In this document: positions 55,282-64,000 of the stretch, one piece after another
Layout of the letters: each line of letters opens with the position of its first letter
How positions within the stretch are numbered: the stretch's first letter is position 1
Assembly: GCA_037783545.1 (NCBI GenBank)
Contig: JBBELK010000006.1
Span: 1,252,501-1,316,500 of the forward strand
Source: Henricia sp. BOLD:AAB3569
Lineage: Eukaryota > Echinodermata > Asteroidea > Spinulosida > Echinasteridae
Reading direction: 5' to 3'
Length of the DNA stretch: 64,000 bases
The notes under the pieces: generated by a model
Told to the model about the DNA's origin: nothing
What the model saw: the letters and a program-made list of their open reading frames with translations, nothing else
The model's database searches: none
Made by a program: the position numbers and the translations under genes

Positions 55282-56568
55282 GTAATTTCTCCCATTTTAC
55301 ACAGCATGTCAGGAGCTTTTTGAGAAGAAAATATTCAAAGAGTAGCGCAATAAAGAAATTAACTGAAGGTGTTTTTAAAAAAAATGTGTGCATGCACGCA
55401 TCTTTTTACCGTTCACTTTAATAACACAAAACCATGCATGGATCTTAAAGAGGAAGAACCCCCCTTGACGAAAATCCAGCATTTAGGCTTTTTTCGATAG
55501 TCCAAACATCCCTCTTGCCGACGTGGATTTTTATTATTTTTTATTTGTCGGTTTTAAGTTGATAAATTGCAAGCAAAAGTGGGCTTTTCGAAAATGAGAT
55601 TTTCGCGATTTCTGAAACGCTCATTAGGTATTCATGATATGCGCGTGACCCCGTGACGCAATCCTGAGAAAGGAAAGTCAACACGATTGTTAGCTCCATA
55701 CGTTTACACGCAAAAAAATTGGAAAACCGTCTCTGTTAGATGGTGTTTTTTGAAGAATTGTTTTGGTCCAAAAAGCCAGAGATATGCCCATAGTTGCGTG
55801 GTTGTATGTTTTACCAGACATAATGAAAAAAAAGAGCAGAAGCTAAGATCCTTTTTTATTACGGAGAGAAAAATTAGTCGCTCATTCTAACTTGTACCGG
55901 CCGATGTGCATATACCGTGTGCCAATTTCAAACACGTGGGAACTACGGCGCGGCCCGCAGGCACCATTCCCACTGCATGCTGTACACGGACCGCTGTTCG
56001 TTCCGTGACAATGCACCAGTCGCAATGCACCAGTGTTTCCTTCAAAAGACTCGACTTCATTGTGAGCCACATTTTTACGTTTTTTTTCACAAAAAAGGTA
56101 ATAGTAGATTATTGTCGTTTTACATCAGGTGTTTTCACGTTTGTATTTTGAATTACAAGGACAAAACAGGCATGATGAACATACACTTCGTATATTTTCC
56201 ATTCAATACTGCACAGGCCGTTTTGTGTGTTTCTCAGGATGACGTATCGCCCCTGTTTGTAAACAAACCAAGTGACCTCGAGCGTTTCAGAATTTCGGGT
56301 GAAGAGGGTCGGAACTGAATTGCGTTTTTAACAAATACTGTCGGTTTTTTTGCGGAAAACACGTTGTAATCGCGTTGTAGAAACATAAACCTCCATGATA
56401 AACAGGAAAACTAAAAAAATGTGGATGGGGGGATTCTAGCTGTTTAAAGGTTTTCTGAAGCATTTTTGCAAAATTTCTGCACGCTAGCTTACCATTCTTC
56501 TTTAGATATGTTATGCCCTTATTCCAGAAATACGTAACAAGTTTAATCTTGCAAATGGTACATTGGGT
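55282..56568. other. Intergenic, nothing recognised
   Basis: No supported exon. The open frames at 55906-56318 have no domain and no splice context. Confidence 0.4.
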
Positions 56569-56702
56569 CTTTAATGGAGCGTGACCAGATGACATTTTTG
56601 AGCCCTTTATTTTTCCAACTTGAAAAGGTGTTGAGATTTTGATTTGATTTATCATGTGTCATTTTTCTCATTACCATTTTGAAATTTCGCACCCTCAATA
56701 TC

Positions 56703-57110
56703 TTTTCTGCACAGAGATTTTCACGCTCTGCGTAACACCAAAGGCACGCCTGGTCACTGCTCTGTTCTGCCCGAGAAGGGCGACTTTGGTTCTAATTCGT
56801 CTCCCCAGGTCATTCAGTTCCACGGGCAGTAACAAAAACTTGAGATGTCCCCACAAGAAAAACTAAGACCAGCGGTGTTAGGTCTGGTGATTTTAAAGGG
56901 GCCAGTCCCAAGCTCATTTCACAAATTTACCAGACCTAACATCACTGGGCTTTTAATGGAGACTACTCTGAAGTCTACATGTAAGTTTTTGTTACTGCCT
57001 GTGGAACTGGATGACCTGAGAGACGAATAAGAACCATCTCAGACAGAACAGAGCAGTGATCAGGCGTGCCTTTGGCGTTACGCTGAGCGTGGGAATCCGT
57101 GTGCAGAAAA
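56703..57110. mobile_element. 408-bp inverted-repeat element with long arms
   Basis: Arms of about 140 bp from TTTTCTGCACAG inward (GCGTAACACCAAAGGCACGC and its inverse), with an inner hairpin GTGTTAGGTCTGGT...ACCAGACCTAACATC. It interrupts the MITE fragment at 56569-56702. Confidence 0.8.
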
Positions 57111-57833
57111 AGTCGGTCACGTGGAGGACGGAAGGAGCCAGCTAAACTTTCCGAAAAGCTGATAGCAAAGAGAGGATATGTCAAATTGACCTCTCATGCT
57201 CCTTGATCCTGTTTTGCATCTTCCATTTTTTGGCGCAAGTTCATTCTAGCTTCATTTACAAAACTAGCACCTGTTCCCTCAGGGGTGAAATTCCCAACTT
57301 GATGACGACGTTAATGAAAACTTAAAACATATTTCTACCAATATGTGTGAGCCAATTTTATAAATTTAATACAATTTTATGAGTGTATACTTTTTTTTTG
57401 TACACCGTTACAATTTATTATCCAAGTCATTTTTATAGTTTTCAGACGTTTCACTACACCAAACAATTAAACAACAAAAACCACAACGCCGCCTTATATA
57501 ATTATACGGTATCGTTTAAAAATAAATTGGCAAAAACGTAATACAAAATACATTTGCATAGATGGTTTCTAGCCATTTTTAAAGTAAATATTCTTAGTTA
57601 ATTTCCGGGCAACAGATGAGATACGACAATCAAATTTCTTTAACCATGGAGCCATGCTTCCATATTTCCAAGTATCTCTCTAAATATAATTTATAACTCC
57701 TTGTACAAAATAGATATACATGTAATCAAAAACAAACGAACAGTGTTTTAGTACATCTGGGAAGTGTCCAAGTTACATTTGGGGTGAACGGCGGTTATAC
57801 ATGTAGAAACTAAAAAGGAATAGTAAATGTACT
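57111..57833. other. Intergenic, nothing recognised
   Basis: AT-rich, no supported feature. Confidence 0.4.
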
Positions 57834-58260
57834 GGGGCCAATTTCATGGTGCTGTCACTGTGAGCAACTAACAATGGAAATTGGGCACAAACCATTGTTA
57901 TTAACAATAGTGTGTGCCCAATTTCCATTGTTAGTTGCTCATAGTGTGTATAGCACAAATATTTCTTTGCTCTGTAAAATGGGTTACTAGCCAAATTGTT
58001 TGGTCAAACTGCGTTATTAGAAAGAGTAGCAAAATATTAGTAAATACATGTATACACATCACACACGATTTTGGCCGTCAACCCATTTTTGCAGTACAAG
58101 GCAAATAATTTCTGTACTAAATACATTTTTGTGCTACTAACACTATAAGCAACTAACAATAGAAATTGGGCACACACCATTGTTAATAACAATGGTTTGT
58201 ACCCAATTTCCATTGTTAGTTGCTCATAGTGTAAGTACAGTGCCATGAAATATAGCCCCT
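57834..58260. mobile_element. GGGGCCAATTTCATGG element carrying two inner hairpins
   Basis: Outer ends are GGGGCCAATTTCATGGTGCTG and the inverse at the right. Two similar inner hairpins, 57856-57949 and 58141-58231, both use GAGCAACTAACAATGG-like arms. Confidence 0.75.
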
Positions 58261-58590
58261 GGTATGTTCTTATGCATCTTTGAGATATGGACAATATATA
58301 TACAAGCCCAAAAGATTACAAAAATACATCAATGTAACAAAAAAGCGATTCATCTTAAATATTCTCCAGAAATAAAAAGCCACTTTTAAATTTAATCAAT
58401 GATTTTTCAACACAATGCAAGTGATCACACAATTTTTGGGACTTGTGATCATTCCCAATCAATCATCATAAATATTATCATAAAGACAATGTAACAAATG
58501 CATAAACTAACATCATTGTTGAATGTTCCATTTACTGTTTTTAATTTTTTGTTGCATATTTTGATCGTTCATTGTTGCTCAGCTTTCACT

Positions 58591-58816
58591 ATTTGTGACC
58601 CGCTCTGGAAAAAGTTAGCATAAGTCGCACTGGCTAGGTCGAGTTTTTACGACCATAAGAAGTAATCTGTGCCCAGATACCGCCTGGAATGTCCGTTTCG
58701 CATGGAATTTCCATTGTGTTTTTGTTTTTTAATGAGCGTGGATCTGGCAGTTTTCTTCTTATGGTCGCAAAAACTCAACTTAGCCTGCGCGACTACTTTT
58801 TCCAGAGCGATCAAAT
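58591..58816. mobile_element. Hairpin MITE with CTCTGGAAAAAGT ends
   Basis: 226 bp, arms of about 75 bp including GAGTTTTTACGACCATAAGA and its inverse, then a poly-T tract. Confidence 0.75.
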
Positions 58817-59282
58817 TTTTTTTTTTTTTTGCGTAGCAATTTTTAAATCCATCGATCCAAAATTCAACGATAAGGTGTATATCTTCTGTGCTCACCATGA
58901 AAGGAAATTTGATTGAGGTATCAAAAAGTGCAATTTATGAGACATTTATGGCATCAAAGCGTCATAAACTGAAACTGGATTTGATTTTTAATCAATTTCA
59001 GTGAGAAATTGGCCCTAAAGAACACGGTAAACAACTTGTTTATTTTACGTATAATTAATGAGTAATGTCCGAGTTTTCTTTCTTATAAAACCCAGAAAAT
59101 ATTGCAAATTATATTTTTAGTGCATATACTTTTTCATAAGTTATTTTACAATGTATCATCAATGTACATTTTGTTGTAAAAAAAACAAAACAAAAAGATT
59201 CAGCTGCACACGTAACAGTTCAGGAAGCCGTCCCGCCCACCCGCCCCTCCCCCGCCCCCGATGTCAAATTTACAGTTTTACG
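58817..59282. other. Intergenic, nothing recognised
   Basis: AT-rich sequence; a C-rich run CCCGCCCACCCGCCCCTCCC lies near 59231. Confidence 0.4.
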
Positions 59283-59480
59283 TACCGGGCCTAGTATAAT
59301 CTTTATTTGTACTAGGCCCGGTAAATTTGCTTCGTCGAATGAAGCGATCTCTTCGTCGAATGAAGCTATTTTGCTTCGTCGAGCGAAGAGATTTTAAATC
59401 TTCGTCGAATAAAGAGGCGTGTGTTCACATCAGGAAATCTCTTCGTTGAATCATAGTCAAACGAAGCGATTTCTCTAGTG
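59283..59480. repeat. Hairpin plus CTTCGTCGAATGAAG iterations
   Basis: TACCGGGCCTAGTA and its inverse pair at 59283-59296 and 59310-59323; then CTTCGTCGAATGAAGC-like half-palindromes recur about five times. Confidence 0.6.
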
Positions 59481-60289
59481 ACAGGGTCTTTGTTCCCCAT
59501 AGTACATGTCAGGCATGATCAGTGTGTGTGCCCGACCATGCCATTGCGCATGCAATCTTCCGTTGTTTTGAGATAATCACTGTCCGCGCTGCGCCTTTTC
59601 TTGATCGTGCTGCAACAGTTGCTTCCAGTTGCAAGGTCAATGTACTCTAGTTGCTGTGTCGATGTGCGCACTCTGGAAATGTAGACATGGCTGGATGCTC
59701 CCAGTTGCCGCTAGTTAAGCCACAATCAGTTGCTGTCGATGAGCGCGCTACGCACACATCGACAACAACTGATCAGTTGAGTTGCTTCCAGTTGCAATGT
59801 CGATGTACGCTAGGCTTAATGGAGCATTTCGTTCCAACTGCCATGTGTGCGCACGCTAAATAATGGTATTTTGTCTGCAGTAGAAACGGCCAAGACAACG
59901 GTTAAAGACACTCTCAATGTCTTACATCAGATTTGGTTAGGTTTTTCACAATTTTACAATCCTCTCATCTTGGGTGGGGCTGGAGGTGGGGGTGAGTTGA
60001 ATGTTCCATTAGGGTGGCATCCATTATGGCAGCATCTTACTGTAGATAACAGATCTTGGTTATTGGACATCAGTGCGTGGTTCCCAGACTCGTCATCTGC
60101 TCATCAAATTGATGAAGGAGGAAGGAAACAATCTCAGCTGCTCTCTGGTGGGAAATTCGGGCCTTTTGGTGCAACTCTTCTGGTGAACTATGATACCAAA
60201 ATAAATACCTCCATCATGTCAAAATAAGAAACTCAAATTATGCTCCGACTAAAAGATCAAGATGGCTGAGATGTATTAAAATATTTTAT
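59481..60289. other. Intergenic; a 30-bp direct repeat, no gene recognised
   Basis: GTTGCTTCCAGTTGCAA is duplicated about 170 bp apart (near 59619 and 59779). The open frame 59847-60227 has no recognisable domain. Confidence 0.4.
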
Positions 60290-60300
60290 CAGTCAGTAAT

Positions 60301-60480
60301 GTGTATGAACACCTCTTGTGCCAAGGGTGACTGCACCAGCCTCCGTAAGAGCCACTGAGGCAGGATGCGCCACTCTGCCTGAAGTGCCTCCCTGAGCTTC
60401 TGCACTTCAACTCTTGTTTGGGAGATGCACAGCTCCGGAAATTAGCTCATCCCAGGCAAGTTCAATCAGGTTGAAAACCC
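60301..60480 (-). pseudogene. Tc1/mariner-like transposase C-terminal fragment
   Basis: On the minus strand it reads FNLIELAWDELISG and then, after a frameshift, LREALQAEWRILPQWLLRRL, matching the family's N-P-I-E-x-x-W-D-x-L block with its last catalytic Glu and the ALQEEW-x-x-IPQ stretch that follows. The rest of the gene is absent. It is a plain DNA transposon relic. Confidence 0.65.
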
Positions 60481-60489
60481 AACAATATT

Positions 60490-60860
60490 GATTCTCCTAG
60501 AAACAGGAAATGTCACATTTCATTGAGGCGCAAATCACTTATTTTAAACAGGTCCACTTAAAATCACTGAGGCAGAACAGTACTGAAAGGGATTCCAATG
60601 TGATTGGTCGATCAGTGCCATCGGAGATGCGATTCGCAGTTGGGTTGTTTCTGGTGAACCGGTACGATGGGTGGATAAGAGCTAGGTTCAGTCAGTATCG
60701 GCCACGTGAATAGACTGTAAATGTTGTGTGCATGCGGTTCAAGTGTGTACATGCGGTATGATCAAAAATCATGGAAGGCCTACTCTTGCTATTTTTTTTC
60801 CCTCATGTTTTCAAAAATCGTACTATTCCGAACACTTTTAACACTTACAAATCAGAACAA
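60490..60860. other. Spacer, nothing recognised
   Basis: No supported feature between the Tc1-like fragment and the next MITE. Confidence 0.4.
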
Positions 60861-61250
60861 ATATGTGACCGACTCTGGCAAAACCCGATGCTTTTCGGCA
60901 TTTCCCATTACGTGATATGGGCCCACAACCTTAACAAATGGCCTCTGGGACTAACTTGAAAATTTGGCAGAATCAACATCAGGATACATTCAAGATTTGT
61001 TTTGTTGTTTGATCTGATGAACTGTCTCAAAATTCCTCATATTATTGACAAAAAATTAAATAATCAACTAGTTTGTCAAACTTTAAAGACCAATAGCTCC
61101 ATTTCACTTTTTCTGATCTGTCATACTTTAATTGGTCATAACTTCGCCAACAATTATCAGAATGTTTTGTATGCACACTAAGATGATACCAAAAGTTGAA
61201 TTTTGAATTTTCATCACAAGTGTTGGGTTTTGCTGGAGCCGGTCACATAT
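60861..61250. mobile_element. TATGTGACCGGCTCC MITE
   Basis: About 390 bp, with left end ATATGTGACCGACTCTGGCA and right end containing GGAGCCGGTCACATAT. Confidence 0.7.
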
Positions 61251-61765
61251 GATAAAATCAGACTAGTTGGCAGGTATGTGGATGAACTCCTTACCTGTTT
61301 ATAAGTCGTTCAACTGAGGGAAATGCAGCCAACAGTGACAGGGCAGTGGCATAGCTGACTCGAGGCAGTGTTAAGTACATCTTCAATATCTGCAATTAAA
61401 ACAAAAACAAAAATTACAAATGAGCCAAAAAAGAAAGTCTTCGGTTTCTGCTCTAAAATAATTAAGAACTAAATTGTGGCTTAACAGAAGGGAGTTGCTG
61501 CACTCGTGCAGGTGGCATACCTGTTCGTGGGTGGGGTCCAATGGGCGGGGTTGGGGTAGCCCCTCTCCTTTTCTTGCTTCACTACGAACGAGGTCTGCCA
61601 GGATCCTTGCTGTGTCCTCTGCAAAAAGTAAATTTTTTGAAAATATATAACAGATTGGGAAACTGTTACAAACGACGTTATCTCCATGTGTGATTGAGGA
61701 CATGTATGATAAAAAAACCCGAGAAAACAATGGAAAAACAATATCCTTGTATTTAAGGCTGTGCC
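61251..61765. other. Intergenic, nothing recognised
   Basis: Minus-strand frames here (61383-61780) have no domain; some splice-like sites but no support. Confidence 0.35.
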
Positions 61766-61768
61766 TAA

Positions 61769-62731
61769 AGGCCCTGTCACAGGAAACCGAATCGCAAGAA
61801 CGTTCGTAAACCTTATTGAAAAATTAATATTTTTCTAGTACGGTGGAGAACGGACATAAAATGCAATTCATCAACTTTCTCATACCGCCCCAGTACCGTT
61901 CTGTTTCCGTACCAGTACCGTATACAGCATAAAATGGTCAATTTGATCCAGAATCTAGCAATTTTGTCCGAGCCGAGACAGTACTGTTGACGAATTCACC
62001 GTTGCTAAACCTAACCATTACCGTTCTAAGACCGTCTTAAGACCGAACACACGAATCAATACCGTTCTATAAACTGTTGCGCACCGCACATAACTTACCA
62101 AAACCTTACCAACACCTTACCAATACCGAACGCATACCGACCGGCAACCGTCGGAAACGGGTGGCTAGCGAGTGTATAAATAAGCGTCTCCGTTCAAATT
62201 AAAATTATTACAGTTCCGGATATCGACGAGAACACTACGAGAACACTACTAAATCATTCTCCAGATTCAAGATGGGCAAAAGAGGACGCCGTGCTGGTAG
62301 ATACACGGTAGTAATAAGTTTACGACGTTGTAAGGAACGGAGCGAACGGGGAAGGTAAGGTGAAGTGCGGTATCGGCTCTGTATCAGAACGCTATCCAAT
62401 CGTTCGTGATCCGGTACTGGTACGCTGATATCAAACCTTGCCGTATCAGTAACGGCTTATAAACGGCAAAACAGATCCAATACCGAGCTGATAGCGTGCA
62501 AGTAACGACCCGTTAACGTGCTCCAGTTCGGTGGCAATTTTTGAACATGTTTAAAACTTTTTTTCAGCAATTCCGTGCTGTCCTTATAACCCCGAGACAG
62601 CCAGTGTCAATAACTTATCAGTAACGATAGAGAAACGACCACTTACCGATCACTCCTTATCAATACCGATTCCACATAAATCAGTACGGTACATGAACGG
62701 TAATGCAATTCGGTTTCTTGTGACAGGGCCT
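61769..62731. mobile_element. 963-bp Harbinger-like non-autonomous element (TAA duplication)
   Basis: The ends AGGCCCTGTCACAGGAAACC and the inverse (one mismatch in about 25 bp) are flanked by TAA on both sides (61766-61768, 62732-62734). The interior repeats ACCGT/GTACCG-like words and has no transposase frame. Confidence 0.75.
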
Positions 62732-62969
62732 TAACAAATCGAATAATAAAAAATAAAAAAATAAAAAATATTTGATCAACCATCGAATAGCATTTTACCA
62801 AATCAAATAGTCGATATGTGCTTTTCCACTCCAAACCAAACATGTCAATCAGTTAAGAAAAGGTGAAAATCTGTTTTCCGTCACCGAAACGGTCACTTTG
62901 ATGACATTTGCGTCCAACTTCGAGTCCAGTGTACAGGATACAACACGAGGTATATGGTTAGAGCCGACG

Positions 62970-63514
62970 ATAATTTTTGCAAAAACTCTTTGGGCGAGAG
63001 ACAATGCATAGTTCCGATTTTGCCCAGTTAACCCCGCCCCCTTGGATATTGTTGCTATGGCTCACACGCTATCGTCAAAATGGCGACACACAACGCACAA
63101 AGCAATGGGACTTTTAACGGAAAGCACAGATTCATTGGAGAAAACTCAAAGGTATTCATGTTTCAGGGTCGACAGTTATCTTAGAACACACCGAGTAAAG
63201 GGCCAGTAATACAGGAATGTGATATCATGAAATACGTGCTTTCGTACCTTTGAACAACGAAACGACCGGCCTTGAAACCAAAAATTCACCCGGATCATCG
63301 CATACAACACTGTACAAATCGTATGGGGCAGAACATCGCGTGATGTTGTGAGCGTACAGTGCACTTTGACCTATGTGGGTGATGTCTGCTAGCTCTGTTG
63401 TGATTAGTCGGCGTGTTCGGTTGATTGACAGGTCGGAACTATGCATTATGCAAGTTACAACATAGTCTGTAGTTTGAACCGTGATTAATTTTTGCAAAAA
63501 CTGAATGGGCGAGA
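62970..63514. repeat. Dispersed repeat R1, copy 2, between ~30-bp direct repeats
   Basis: Body 62998-63450 matches 10107-10530. AATTTTTGCAAAAACT followed by GGGCGAGA occurs at 62970-62999 and again at 63484-63514. Confidence 0.6.
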
Positions 63515-64000
63515 ACATTTCAAGCATCGAATATCAAATATTTGATCGAAAATAAAACCAAATTTTTGAATAGTAAATTATTCGAAAATGCACAGGCCTA
63601 CTTGCATTTAAGAACTGTGAGAAGCCACTATCCTATTTAGACTGGTTCCTGGCTACATGGCAGGGAGCCATAATACCTTGATAGTCAGGGGCCTAGTTTC
63701 ATTCACATGAATGGAAAAAAAAGCAGGTGCACGTACATTTATATGCGTCTATCTTCAATTTTCATTTTCTCGTAAAAGATATCTCGGGCGGAATTGTTGC
63801 ATTGGACAGCTAATACTTTTATCTTCCATTTCAATATGGTTTTTCCGGTTAAATGGCTGATTACAATTTTGGGACATTGAAAATCCTGTATTGACCCCCT
63901 TCGAACACGTGCAAATATGCCATTTTGGGAGTCAAATAATGCTGAGTCATTGTGGAAGCGATGTGCGTGCGCGCTGTGTGTGTCTCTGGTGGGCGTAACG
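63515..64000. other. Intergenic to window end, nothing recognised
   Basis: No supported exon or repeat. Confidence 0.4.

Noticed and set aside
59223-59250. Possible G-quadruplex from the C-rich run
   Set aside because: The C tracts are short and irregular; nothing else supports a functional element.
59847-60227. 126-residue plus-strand open frame
   Set aside because: No homology recognised, no splice or promoter context; kept only as a note on that stretch.
1-64000. CRISPR arrays, bacterial operons or rRNA genes
   Set aside because: The repeats are dispersed or tandem, not regularly spaced with unique spacers, and the window is clearly animal DNA.

Overview
This window is eukaryotic and comes from a repeat-rich animal genome, most likely a marine invertebrate deuterostome such as a sea star. 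The evidence is one clearly spliced animal gene with GT/AG introns, no operons, tRNA-derived SINEs, many short inverted-repeat transposons, TACATGTA-type palindromes throughout, and broken Polinton/Maverick-like polymerase genes. The species call is inference; the eukaryotic, metazoan call is firm.

Layout. (1) 1.2-7.5 kb holds the one confidently assigned host gene, a six-exon peroxiredoxin-5 (PRDX5) on the + strand. It encodes 186 residues, with a mitochondrial-type leader on exon 1 and a second in-frame Met at the usual start of the mature protein. Its introns and 3' flank are full of SINEs and miniature inverted-repeat elements (MITEs). (2) 9-13.5 kb has MITEs and dispersed repeats but no recognisable gene. 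(3) 13.6-29 kb is a nested, duplicated heap of virus-like fossils. It contains two kinds of protein-primed family B DNA polymerase fragment, Ulp1/adenain-like cysteine protease motifs, repeated HECT-like fragments and unknown cassettes. An exon-like block at 25-27 kb and a broken Kolobok-like transposase at 28.1-28.9 kb interrupt or border it. (4) 29.2-40.8 kb is a tandem array of about 3.4-kb units. Each carries a half-RING motif iterated several times, an unknown exon and a Myb/SANT-like domain; every Myb/SANT copy inspected has a stop, at a different place. (5) 41-64 kb is mostly intergenic: a fragment of a Crypton-type tyrosine-recombinase-like gene, a Tc1/mariner transposase fragment, many MITEs (several nested in one another with target-site duplications), minisatellites and long stretches where nothing is recognisable.

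How the parts relate. Only PRDX5 looks like a working protein gene. It would reduce hydrogen peroxide, organic peroxides and peroxynitrite, probably in mitochondria from the upstream AUG and in cytosol or peroxisome from the internal AUG. The rest is mobile DNA and its debris. The two most unusual structures are the tandem RING-motif/Myb-SANT array and the repeated pairing of HECT-like fragments with viral-type polymerase fragments. Nothing here was checked by database search; family names rest on motifs read by eye.
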